The position numbers and the translations under genes were made by a program. From Flabesymbios commensalis (lineage: Eukaryota > Annelida > Polychaeta > Terebellida > Flabelligeridae), in contig OZ024903.1 of assembly GCA_964017125.1 (NCBI GenBank), forward strand, positions 82,278,773-82,342,772: 64,000 bases of DNA. The letters are read 5' to 3'. Below are positions 43,753-55,694 of this stretch, in pieces (positions within the stretch are counted from its first letter, which is position 1; each line of letters starts with the position of its first letter). The notes under the pieces are model-generated. The model saw only the letters and a program-made list of their open reading frames with translations. It searched no databases and was not told where the DNA came from.

Positions 43753-44362
43753 GTAGGTACTTTCAATAAATTTTAAACTTTTTTCGTAACTGCCCACATG
43801 CTAGAATAAATAATTGACCACATTCCACAGTTTTCACTGAGCAAGAAAAATGCTGTGCCAGATTAAAATCTGAGCTAATGATAAAAACATCCAAAAGCTG
43901 TGACCTTAATTTTGCAAGTTCCGGCAGGGATACAGAAGCCAAAACATCACCCAGACACTTGAACTTTTTGAAGCAGCTGAATAAAACTACTGAGATGTTG
44001 TATCCGTATACATCAGGTTTTAAGATACATCAGGGCACCCAATGAGTGCCCCGCAATACTGTAACAGAGCAAATAGGTCACACAACAATCAGAAATTTGG
44101 GCATAGCCTCTGGCCCCAGTTTTTTTTTTTTTCATGAAAGAAAAAAAAAATTGATGGATTCTCATCCTTATAGCCATGAAACTTCCATTTTTACCCTCGG
44201 TACGCCCCATGAGGAAGTGCAGGGTAGGCAAACAAAACTACACCCAGGTTTTACCATGGGCAAACTAGTGCAGCCTTCCCCAGGCATCTTTGAACTTTGA
44301 AATTATCCAGCAGCACCTCCTATTTGGAGTATCAGGCTGGAGGGGGGAAAGGGCTGGTGGAT
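43753..44362. other. No gene recognised
   Basis: Contains a hairpin of poly-T and poly-A (around 44120-44150) with no coding signal. Confidence 0.4.
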
Positions 44363-45900
44363 TTAGTCAACCAGTTGACTCTTGAACGCTGCCACAGTTT
44401 TTGATTCTATGGCAGCTGCCGGAAGAGAATTCCAATCAGAGATAGTTCGATGCCAAAAAGAATTTTGTCCCAGTGTGGTGTTAGCTCTAAGATGTTTATA
44501 GGCCTGATTGTGCCTACCACATGTTCTTCTGTCCGCTGGGATTAAACGGTCATTGATAGGAATTTTGACTAGCTCATTGAAAATTTTAAACATGCTTACA
44601 AGTCTTACAAATTTTTACGTCTTGTTTCCAAGTCAGTCCAGCCCAGGTTCTGAATGAGAGATGTCACACTGGCTGTTTGTCTATAATTTTGGGTGACAAA
44701 TCTTGCTGCTGATCTTTGAATTTTTTCTAATTTATCAATATCTTTTTGTCTAAAGGGGTCCCAAACTGCTGAAGAGTATTCTAAAGATGATCTGACCAGG
44801 GAGAAATAGGCAGTCTCCCTTAGTTTAGGGGGACATGCCTTCAGGTTCCTCCGAAGGAAGACCAGAGTGGAATTTACTTTACTTGTAATTTTGTTAATGT
44901 GGGCCTCCCATTTCAGGGTCTCACAAAGGCAAACACCAAGATATGGTGTTGATGAAACGTTCGCTAGTGTTTCGCCTTTAAGGGTGTAAATTCCAGGGTT
45001 TTTTATTTCAGCCTGGACACCCTCGGTACCGAGCATTTCGAGGGGTTGAAACACATCCCCCATCGATCTGCCCAGTCCTGTAACGCAGATAGGTCTCTCT
45101 GCAGCTGCTCCTGATCTGCTCGACATTTTATCGGGCGATACAGGAGGCAGACATCTGCAAAGAGACGAACCTGCGAGAAGACCGTGAAAGGGAGGTCATT
45201 AATATGGGTCAAAAAGAGTAGGGGTCCGAAAACAGTACCCTGGGGCACACCAGACCTCACGCGAGCGGATTCTGAAGAGCTGCCCATCAACTACTATTTT
45301 TTGGGTTCTATTGGTCAGAAAATTTTGAATCCAATTAAGAGTTGTTCCCCGAATTCCATAGTGGTCAAGTTTGTGCAAGAGGTGTCAACAACTGGTGGGG
45401 ACAACATCAAAGGCCTTACTAAAATCCAAGACAACAACATCTGTTTGTGTCTTGCTTTCAAAATTTTGAATAAATTCATCAGTTGTAATCAAAAGCTGGC
45501 TTTCGCATGAGTGTTTTGATCGAAAGCCATGCTGTACAGGTGTTAACATTTTGTTTTCCGAAAAATGAGACATAATTTGTTTACAAATGATGTGTTCGAG
45601 TAATTTGGCACAAACACATGTGAGGGATATCGGCCTGTAGTTTGCCGGAGAGTGCCGATCCCCTTTTTTAAAGACTGGGGCAACATTACCCTCTACCCAG
45701 TCATCTGGTAATTTGCCTGTCTGTAGAAATTGGTCGAAAATAATCTTAAGAAAGGGAGATATTTCGTTGGCAGCATTCTTCAGAATCTCAATTCTTGGAT
45801 ATGCCCACATTGTTCTGTCCAACCGGTTTTAATGATGTCCTCCAGAACTTCCTCATAGGGCAGTGGACATAGTCTATTTTCATTTTTTGCATTTTTTTAC
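44363..45900 (-). mobile_element. 5'-truncated Jockey-group LINE, broken
   Basis: On the - strand from 45822: ILKNAANEISPFLKIIFDQF and KLPDDWVEGNVAPVFKKGDR, then HSPANYRPISLTCVCAKLLE, LTPVQHGFRSKHSCESQLL and DVVVLDFSKAFDVV. After a frame change come GVPQGTVFGPLLFLTHINDL and LFADVCLLYRP. The second catalytic aspartate of FADD is valine, so the enzyme is inactive. C-terminal parts follow in other frames: PYLGVCLCETLKWEAHINKI, SLEYSSAVWDPFRQKDIDKL (45126-44605) and SFWHRTISDWNSLPAAAIES (44593-44363). The endonuclease is missing. A decayed relative lies at 53790-54240. Confidence 0.88.
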
Positions 45901-46700
45901 AAAAATTTTAAAATGGCACCTGCGTAAAAAAATTATCAGAAGGGACCACAGCATGCCTGTTCCACTTACCTCTTCAAGCACTTGTTGCAACAATTATGGA
46001 ATTAAAGGCGAGAGCTGGCACCATTTTTCATCATGTTCATAATTGCGAGAAATCTAATGATGGGAACCCTCAGAAAAGGTGATAAAAGTGTCATTCAAAG
46101 AAAATTACTTTTTTAATTCTACAATAATGGCTTCATTTCTAACAGTAATAGTGAGCAAGAAGAAGAAACAAACAGAGAAAAATATGTCTTTTATTGCAGT
46201 GTATCACAAATTCAGTCTAAATCCTGAAAAAAACACGAAAAACCCCATCATAATGACTGTTTGAATGTACCTACTGTAAGTAGGGGCCTAATGGGTTTAT
46301 AGAGTCTAGAGAGCAACATTTTTATTTATTTACTACATGTAGGCCTATGACTGTCAAATGGTCCAAGTTCAAGTTCAAGTACTTCTAAAAGTAAAACTGC
46401 AACTGAGGTGGGCGATATTAGATGAAAAATATTTACAATTATAATTGACAGCAGATCAAATATAATTTTAAGAAACATTATAAGTTGAGAATGAAGGAAA
46501 GACTAGGTCTATAGCAAACCACTAAATATGATTTCAAATTACTGATTGTACCTCAATTCGCTTGAAGTCAGATTTTGTTGGGATTTTTTATTGTTTTTTT
46601 TCATATTGACATTTACCCAAACAATCTATCAGTCAGCTGCCCAATATGATTTGGAATGACTTTACCCCACTTTGCCCCATGGAAGTTCCGTAGCCCCAGT
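45901..46700. other. No gene recognised
   Basis: AT-rich. A short + strand open frame (46079-46264) has no recognisable features. Confidence 0.4.
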
Positions 46701-46703
46701 ATG

Positions 46704-47560
46704 ATAATAATAATAATAATAATAATAGCTTTATTTCACGAGGGTAAATCTAATAAGCGATAGCTCATCTGCCTTGGGGCCCTCAACATATATACAAAAC
46801 ACACATAAATATACAATATTTCAAAATTAAAAACAAAATCGCATTTCTGCACATGTGATGACATATATAGTCTAGATATTTCCGTACATATGACATGTGA
46901 CAATACATAAATAAAATTATATTAACAATAATATATTTTTACACATTAGCTACATACTGAGAGAAACAGTATTAAAATAATATTCTGGTGACGTTTAAAA
47001 TAAAATTACAATGTGTTGGAAATATATAATGACATACAACACAACATTAAATAAACACACAACAATAATTACACAACAATACAATATACATTGACCGTTC
47101 AAGTAGGCCTATTTAGTACATAAAATACATACCATTGCAGAATGTAACATAACATGAAATATAAAACTAACTATTTTGTATATGCTCTAAGAGTAGGCCC
47201 CTAACTTATGATACCCTACTTTAAATTGGGACAAAGATATTATGCATGTCTAATATCATTGGGAATTGAGTTTCATATAGCCTACTAACACCTAGTAGGT
47301 ATGACAGGGATTTAGAATGTGCTCTTGAAAGGTACAATTTATTTTGAGCTGATAAACTGAGGCTATAATTCACACAATCTGCTACATTTGTAAACAAATC
47401 TTGAATATAAGAAGGCGTTTGGTCTGTTGTACTTTTATAAGTCATACAAGCTTGTTTATACTTGACTAATTCTTTAAAAGAGAGCCAATTTAACTTGGTA
47501 CAGGTGTTTACTTGGTGATAATGGATCAGCATCTAAAATTAGTCGGTCCGCTTTCTTTTA
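46704..47560 (-). mobile_element. LINE 3' end with (ATT)n tail
   Basis: On the - strand a C-terminal LINE fragment (47532-47221) reads NWLSFKELVKYKQACMTYKS, TPSYIQDLFTNVADCVNYSL and NKLYLSRAHSKSLSYLL. This is the pattern at the end of Jockey/CR1-group ORF2 proteins. A ~500-base AT-rich 3' UTR follows and ends CCTCGTGAAATAAAGC then (TAT)n at 46704-46727, a typical simple-repeat terminus. The upstream reverse transcriptase is missing. Confidence 0.75.
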
Positions 47561-48250
47561 AAGTGGGCTACGTGGCTGAAATAAAACTGGTTTCTTGGAG
47601 AGGACGACAATAGAAGTTTCAGGTAGAAGTTACGTACCCTTCAAGTTCATAGCCCAACAGCAATCCAATTGCAGTATCAGGTCTCTGAGGCCTATATAGC
47701 CCTATGACCGAAACAGATTTCTCAGAGAGGACGCCACGGCTATCTGAGGCCGTCCTCTTCTTAATCATTAGGCTCGATAAAACACAAAATCATATTGTGT
47801 GGAATGGTAGCCTAACTTTGAACATGTTCAAAGGTAGGTAGGCTACCGTTGCCACTTATATTCAAAGCTACTTTTTTCTTAAGTAGGCTAGGCTTGAACA
47901 TATTTATAATGTGAAATCGACGTACCCATGTGATTTCGGTATCGAAAGATAATTAATCCCAAACCTACCGTACTACTATAATATATCCAACAACATGGGC
48001 GTTTTTGAAACTCTTTTGAAGTTAAGTGATTGTGCTGTTTAGATGTTTAAAGTTAGGCTACCCCTAATATTTGTGTTACTCATACATATATGAGGGATTC
48101 TATAATTTTAGGCACCAGTGATGATAGTTTTCTTGCAATATGATATTGGCTAAATATTGTCAAAAATTGAAACATATATCAACTTAGCTTTGTTTATAGA
48201 CATAGCGTTGTCAGCAGGGCTTACTTTCAATTTAAAGTACTTATTTTTAT
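47561..48250. other. No gene recognised
   Basis: Contains several GTAGGCTAC-like words. No coding or repeat structure. Confidence 0.4.
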
Positions 48251-48257
48251 CAATTTA

Positions 48258-50020
48258 TTTTTTTCTTATCGTTATGGAGAGACTATAATTTTACAGTTAT
48301 GGAAAGACCAATTTATGTTACGGAGTAATTTTACCAAAGTAAAATATATTTGACAGGTAGTTAAACATTGCTATTATGATGTTTATCACTTAACCCTTTC
48401 CATGCGGCTCCCGGACCCCAGCCAGGATTCGAAAACGCTCTGTATTTGCGGCTCCCGGACCCCAGCCGGGAATATGTTCAGTTACAGGTTATCCCTGGTA
48501 ATTCCAGTACTGACATAAGTCATGTGGGTGAATTGCCACCAAATTGTGTTTGGGAACGTGCAGATGTCATTTTGTAATCCATGTATGTGGAATCCACCCC
48601 TGTTTCACTTGGGGGGGGGAGGGGGGTTTCAACCCCTTATTAACCCCTTAAACGCTGTAACCCTGTCATAACCTGTTTCACTGCCCTTTAATTCGTGGGG
48701 AGGGGGTACTTGTAGTGACTAATTATTCTGATTTAACAAACATGACCCATGTATAGTCGGAAATAATAACATGATCTGGGATTGTTCTTTAACTAGGTAT
48801 CTCTTCAAGGTCATGCCAAGGTAACCTCAAGGTTATTTAAAGGTCAAATTGGCAAAAAATTAACAAAATTAGAATTTTTATTATTTGTGAGCCGATTTAA
48901 AATGACCTTGAGATGACCTTGGCATATCCTGTCATGGTACTAAAACTTGCAAAAAAGTTAAAAAGCAACTCTAGACGTACACAGTGTACTCCTTCATACC
49001 TAATGGTATTATACATGTAATAGGCAAGAATAAATAAATTGCACACTTTTATCCGAGAAAAAAGGTAAAACAAAAAATTTCTGAGATGGCATTGGGAAGT
49101 TCATAGAAGGTTACTACCACTGCCCTTTGACCCCGGAATAGCAATAACCAGCCCTAACGTGCATAGGGATAGTGCTCAGCTGAAATTAAACAGTATATAC
49201 TAATGTCCAACGCTTAGATCTTCAGTAGAATGCAATAAACTGTACAAAATCTGATTTTTTATTTTATTTGCATGTGATTTGACCTTAGCATGACCTTGAA
49301 ATGACCTTGGTCTGACCTTGAAGTATTATGCTGTAATAGTCTAGCCCCAGTCCATACCAACAATGATATCCATTTTGATATCCTTGGGATGTGATGCAAG
49401 CCTATCCAAATGATGTAAATATGGCCTTAATTTAGTCGTTTTTTACAATTTAATTCTGCAAATAATGAACGCTGGAATATTCCGCATGGAAAGGGTTAAT
49501 TCAGAAAGAATCACTTTATGACTATAACCCTTAAATAATGAAATAAGAATTATTCTCCGTTACGATTATTGTCGTTATGGAGAGTAATAATAACAAACAT
49601 TGTCTCTCTATCACGACAATTATTTCTGTTATGGAGTGGCAAAAAAATAATACTAAATATCGATGGTAACACAATTTAAAAGACAAAAAGAAAAATTACT
49701 ATTTCAACAAGTGTCACTTGTTTGATAAAATATCAAATTCATAAAGGTTTATAGATATTTTTGAAGGAGTAAAAGGGTAATTTGTGACGACCTTTTTCTC
49801 TCCATAACGTTTTTATTTTTGTTATGGAGCGACAGAAAATACGCGTTATGGAGAGACATTTTTTAACTAAATCGTGCATAGCATCTATGTAATATGTTAT
49901 AGTATGATTATTAAATTTTTTTTTCAAATGAGGTTGTAGTGGGCTTGAATGTTGTAGGGCGCTTACAAGCTTAATTGCAGTATTTATGTGAAAAAAAATT
50001 GCGTTATGGAGAGACGTTGA
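48258..50020. repeat. Region with CGTTATGGAGAGAC motif cluster, split by a transposon
   Basis: CGTTATGGAGAGAC or close variants, on both strands, occur near 48268, 48297, 48316, 49577, 49598, 49628, 49797, 49819, 49844 and 50002. They flank the TTAA-type element at 48394-49495 on both sides and are absent inside it, so the motif region pre-dates the insertion. No coding potential. Confidence 0.7.
48394..49495. mobile_element. Non-autonomous piggyBac-type element, 1102 bp
   Basis: TTAA duplications at 48390-48393 and 49496-49499 with perfect 14-bp termini CCCTTTCCATGCGG and CCGCATGGAAAGGG. Near the left end is a ~30-bp direct repeat (GCGGCTCCCGGACCCCAGCC twice). The interior has three arrays of AGGTCA-like hexamers in exact 11-bp register: 48808-48846 (+ orientation, four), 48903-48930 (- orientation, two plus a weak third) and 49280-49318 (- orientation, four). 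There is no transposase frame, so it would need one in trans. TTAA and CCC ends are the known piggyBac hallmark. Confidence 0.88.
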
Positions 50021-50049
50021 ATAAAAATATTCACCCACATAGCCTACTT

Positions 50050-52480
50050 GCACAAACCTTACATTATCTCAAAACTAAAACACATTTATTATATATACTT
50101 TTTTTTTCACGATTCACTCCATGAAGGTCTCGCGCAACTGTTTTGCACCAGACAAGTGATATTTTAACGACAAGAAGAAATTAGTCTATTAAATAACATT
50201 ATACGAATCACCCCTGTAGCACCCTCCCCCATTTAGCCGATTATTGTTACGCCAGAATTATTTAAATAAACCTTGGACTCATCTAAACAGATTCTTGTGG
50301 AGTACTAATCCGCGAAGAAAAAATAATGTACAAATGGGCGACAGCAGTTCACAAAGGGTGGGAGAGTGGGGAGGCGTCATGTCAGTGGAGAGAGACTCCG
50401 TGGCTGGACAATTGTTTAATCTTATTGATGTTTTTATAACAATGATCACGTCTTGAGCCATCCTAGACAGAGGCTTGGACGCCACTGTTGACGATAGCTG
50501 TGAGGATTCAAACATGTACTACTAAGTATATGGAATGATGGTTGGCAACGAGAATTATATTTATATAATAAATGTAAATATTTTGTTGTTTTCTTGATGT
50601 AAGTTTATATAACGCACATCTCGATGCTAATATGGTGTATTAATAAGGTTATACGTACCATAAATGTCGTTACAAAAAAATAAGATTATAATTTCGCATT
50701 TTTATGTCAAAATATTGATAATTTGTTAATTATTAAGGTCATTTCATGTTCGAATAGAAGTGCATGTGTTTTTCTTAAAATATTTTTTTAAGTTCGAATA
50801 TAAGTGCATGCACCTGTTTTCGAAAACTAAGTGCATCTTCAAATATAATTGCATGCACGTTTATGCGCGGGGTAGTAATAAGGAATATACTTAAATTCTT
50901 CATAAGTCACAATTTCAGTATTCTATGAGGCGGCCATTTTTGCATACAAAACACGAATAAAGATTTTAAACTTAAAAAGAAGACTTGAGAAGAGTTCCCC
51001 GTGAAACATTAAGTGAAAAAGAGATATTACAAAGGAATATTTGTTCAATTTTTTGTAAGTTACAATTTTTTATGTTCTCTGGCGGCTTGGGAAACTTTGG
51101 GATTTTTGACAGATCATTAAGGAAAACCTTCTAAAAAACGCCTGAAAATTTCAGCTTTATATTATTTTTGTCTATCTTTGCTCTTAAATATACCTGAAAT
51201 TCCTGGACTATTAGTAGCGTTTCCTGTTGCACCATGATCTAGTAGTAGTAGTGAATCATTGCTTTACGTCACTTTCTGACACAAATGGTCTTTTAAATAA
51301 AATTGTAATATGATAAAAAACGTTGTAGTTAATTTATGAGATGAAAGATGTACAGATGATAATGTGAGGGTGGGGGTGATAGGGCATGGTGAGTTATTGA
51401 GAGCGTTTTCTTTCTCTCGTCCGATAAGGGGTTCTGAGCATGTCTAGGGGATCTACCCCCAGACATGCCCAGAAGGCCGGAGACTTGGGTTTAGCTGTGC
51501 AATTCAATACTGAAACTCCGTGGCATGCGCAGCTCAGCTATCCTCGGGTCGGATAGTCACCAGAGTGACAATAGGAAGGTTAACTCCATTCATCCCCCGT
51601 GAGAGACCCAAATGTTAAACACTTCATTGCTGGTTATTTAAGGCTACCATAGCCTACACCAGCGCCTGCACTGATGCGAGATCTGCATTGGCACGGCAGT
51701 CGAGCAGGGGAACCAGGGTATGCCACTGGCAATACGCCCAAAGATTATGGCCAGATACGAGGAGGCTGCAGCTTCCTTTGGATGATTGCTGTAGACTAGT
51801 GCTTCTGTACCATGCTGAACAGCATGCAACTGACAGAACAGATTCCTAATGACCCTCCCCGGAAGGGGGCGAAAAAAGTACTTCTACTAGCAATCATTCC
51901 AGTACCCCATACCATGATCTACGATTTCGGCTCAATTTTGAATAAAGATTAAGGCAATATCTCATGTTTGCTGCACCCTTATATTTCTGTGGCATTAATC
52001 GTGCTGTTTGCTCCTGCTAGATCTGCCCCCATCCCTCCCCAACAGGTGTTCGTGGTAATGGTTGCTCTGATAATATTGTACTGTCAATGAACAGAATAAC
52101 AATATTCTGATAATTGCACAACTGAATGAGATATGTCATATGCCAGTCTGATACAAAATGTATTTGTATTCCTGAACTTGTTCAGATGAAAAGGTCATTC
52201 CTATTTTTTTGCACCAGACTACAATTGATCAGAGAAGGTGTGCAATGCAATTAGCCCTGGTCACTTTTTTGTCAAAATTGCCAAATATTGTAACTGGAAG
52301 TGTTGATAGACCTATGAGATATAAAACTACATATACATGCACCACAATATACCTTAATTTTAACCAAATAAAAAAGACAACGCAAATATACACATGGACC
52401 CCAAAAAGTATACATCAGGTGGTCATTAAAAGTTGTGACTGATGGGCCGAGGGGTAAAACGACAATATCATGACTGAAGT
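50050..52480. other. No gene recognised
   Basis: Two overlapping open frames on opposite strands near 50244-50515 have no family pattern. A hairpin at 51434-51472 (CTGAGCATGTCTAGGGG and complement) stands out. No tandem repeats. Confidence 0.4.
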
Positions 52481-52784
52481 TGTACCATCTATATTATTAG
52501 ACTCAGACTCATAATTATAATTATTATCACAAGAGAATATACATGATACATAATTTTCAGTAATAAACGCAACAGTCAGGATACCCCTACTATGTATAAG
52601 TGTGCCCTAGTGTAAGGACCCCCTATACTATGTAGATTGCACTCATCTCAACAGTTCGGGAGTAAAAAAAATATATAAATAATGACATACGTAAATGGCA
52701 GTAATTAAGCGATTTTGATAATGACAAAAGTTAAACCATGAATAAAGAGCATTAAAACAGACTAGACAATGAGTTAAGGTCGAT

Positions 52785-53330
52785 TACATGTATAGTAATT
52801 GTACACAGTGCATGATTCTGTATACCCATTGATCAAATAGTTTTTAATATAAGTGGAAAATCCTTTCAGATTATGGGTATTAATTTTATCAACTAATATT
52901 TTAGGGGAATTATTAAGTAAAACATAAATTTTGTTACGTATACATTTTCTAGCGAATATGTATTGTATGTTGAGAACTAGTACCGCGTTGCTTTGGCGTG
53001 TGATGTATTGGTGTAAATCGTGATTGCGAGTGACTGTTATAGAGTTTTAATAGTGGAGTGAGTTATTGTGTAGTAATTTGTAAATAAATTTAAATTGTTG
53101 CAATGTGTGTATTTCTTGAATTTATTTGTAATATGTAATAACATTTTGAATAGCGGTTTATTTTGTGCATAGTAGGTACTATTTGTTATTGAATTCCCAA
53201 AGCTGGATCTCATAGAACAAGTGTGGAAGAATAAAACTATTGTAAAGTGTTAGAAGAACGTTAGAAGGAATGCATTGTTACAATTTGCTGATTGCGCCGA
53301 TTATTTTTGATATTTGTTTGAAACGTGATT
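52785..53330 (-). mobile_element. Decayed LINE C-terminal fragment
   Basis: Without a start codon, the - strand reads SLFTNYYTITHSTI-like sequence, then TVTRNHDLHQYITRQSNAVL and ARKCIRNKIYVLLNNSPKIL, VDKINTHNLKGFSTYIKNYL and a stop near 52790. The order (short aromatic-rich block, H-Y-TRQSN, then a basic segment and LK-FSTYIKNYLI) is that of the C-terminal end of Jockey/CR1-like LINE proteins. Upstream HTCSMRSSFGNSIT resembles PHLNYCxxxWGN. It is interrupted by stops, and the reverse transcriptase core is absent. Confidence 0.6.
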
Positions 53331-53789
53331 GGTGGATGAACCTGATATTGTGCCATGTGAAATATCATGAATTCAGATTTTACTATATTCAGTTATAATT
53401 TTCCATGTTGTAGCCATTCCATAATTTTATCCAATTCCCAGCTAATCTTTTTTGTGAATTCAGCGACATTCAGCAAGGCGCTAAGGCAAAAACGACTTTT
53501 GCGGTATTTAAATTTATGTAATTATAATCTGTCTGCCATTGTTTAATGGTGCCATGGCAGCTGGGGTTGTACTATATGCTATTTTTTTCTTAATTGAATT
53601 TATTTCGTGAATAATAATTAATCTATACGTGAATAATAATATAGACGCCAAGGTGCAGAAATCATGTAACTGTGGATAATTTGATTGATATACAGACCAC
53701 AGGGTTATGTTTATAGAGATAAACGACGACATTTTCAGTGCAGTACAATTTGTATAAACTATACCCTAGAACACACCTGAAGAGCTGAC

Positions 53790-54240
53790 ATTGACTACTA
53801 TGCCTACTTTTGGGCTCTATTGGTCAAAAAAATTTGAATTTAGTTTAGTTCTTCCCCGAATTGTTTAACAATCCAATTTGTCTTTAGTGGGAACAGCATC
53901 TAAGGCTTTACTAATATCTAAACAACGACATATGATGGCTTAATTGTCTTGCTTTTATAATTTAGAATACATTCATCAAACAACGAAAAGCTGGCTGGGA
54001 CCGGATCTGGCTTTGACACGAATGTCTTGAAGGAAAGCCGTGCTGCACAGGTGGTAAATAATGTATTTACAAATCAAAGAAGGGGTCTAGTTATTGGACA
54101 CAGACACATGTGATAGTGATATATATGATATTGGTTTGTGATTGGCTGGAGAGTGTCAACCACCCTTATTAAAGACATGAGCAACAATACCCTCTACCCA
54201 TGTGGTCATCTTGTAAATTTCCTGTCTGGAGAGCCCCTTC
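53790..54240 (-). mobile_element. Decayed LINE reverse-transcriptase fragment
   Basis: DNA-level similarity to 45285-45720 in the same order: TTTTGGGCTCTATTGGTCAA, TTCTTCCCCGAATTG, GGCTTTACTAATATC, GAAAGCCGTGCTGCACAGGT and CAACAATACCCTCTACCCA. It is the same LINE family as 44363-45900, much more decayed, and no continuous frame remains. Confidence 0.7.
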
Positions 54241-54259
54241 GCCCCACGCGAGGCAGACG

Positions 54260-55480
54260 TTTCACTTACACAAAACATTTTCGCCTGTCTTTGAGACGTT
54301 TTATCTCACCTGGTGTCTAAATGTCAAACTGTCTTAAAGTTACTTGCATGCATATATTGATATTTAGTCGTCAAGACTGCGACTGAGCCCATGGTAGCCG
54401 TGTATCACAAAGGCCTATGCGAGCGCAGCGTAGGCCGATATAGCGCTAGGCCCATGGGAGCCCAAACAGCATGCAGCTTGTATGCATATCATGGTCACAG
54501 CATACAGTCTGCACAAGCTAATCATTTACACATCACACGTTGGCATTACGCACAGTAAGTCAATTTTACCTTAATTAACGAGAAAAACCTGAGTTACAAT
54601 TATTATTTATCAATCATACACTCAGTAGCGTACCCCATCACAAGGCGTTTGACTGGTAACAATAAGTTTTACATGGATATTTGTAAGCAGTCATATACGC
54701 GTATTCCCATTGTTGTGTGCACAAAAATGATTTTTTCTGACCCACTGACCACCTAATCATTGGTCGTATTATTCATTCATCAACACGGATCTGGCTCAAA
54801 ATATTACTGTTTTAATATCGGTATTCATTTATCTGATGTACATTGACGGAAACAGCCAACGATGTAACTTTTCTGCAAACATCAACAAAATATATTGTAT
54901 TGTAACCCGGATCAAGAGGACGCGGTGAACGCAGTAGGCCTACTCTCTTGGGGACAACCCGCCTCCCGACACAGGGACATTGACTCAACTTGACCATCGT
55001 GGTCGTAATGCCGCTGTGACGGCTAGGGTATGATAATGAACGCCTTGGCCACGAGCCGCGTTTAGCATAATGAACAAGGGTTTAATACAGATTGTGTATT
55101 GCAACATCACCATTATATAATTATGTAAATAGATATATTTTATTTGTAATCTGTGTTGTTTTGTGAGGTTGGCAGGGGACATCAGGTCCAGAATAAACAT
55201 GATGCATCGCCCGGTATTCAAATGTAACGAATCCCTGGCTTACATATGCTCTCCCTGTTAGTTATGAAAGAACGAGTACGGGAGCACCAGTTTGTGAATC
55301 CAGTGCTATATAAATCTAGTGGCATATCGTAGGCATTTCTGACAGTGCTGTTCTTAGATAAAATTCTAAAATTCTACACCAATATTATACAGCTTTATTA
55401 TGCTGCCGGATTTCATGAAAATCTGTTGGTTTAAACATATTTATATTTCAATTGGAACAATACATTTAAATGTAATACAA
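54260..55480. other. No gene recognised
   Basis: Mixed composition, and no exon, RNA gene or repeat that I can support. Confidence 0.4.
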
Positions 55481-55694
55481 AGCTCCTTTCGAAGAGGCAA
55501 TGATCTCAATCAAGGGTAGTGGCACAATTCAACAAGCGGCAGGCAGACACAGACAAGCTATTACCGCCACAGATCTTTATAAGGCGGTGGTGGGTGGAGG
55601 TGGTAGTAACAGAGTTCAAAATAGGCAGCAAGGGGAAAGGTATTGTAATTATACAATTATTTATTTAGCTAGTAAAATTGAGCAGACAACCTCA

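Noticed and set aside
50244-50515. Opposed 70- and 78-codon open frames, considered as a first exon
   Set aside because: No domain, no hydrophobic signal, no convincing donor and no downstream exon could be found.
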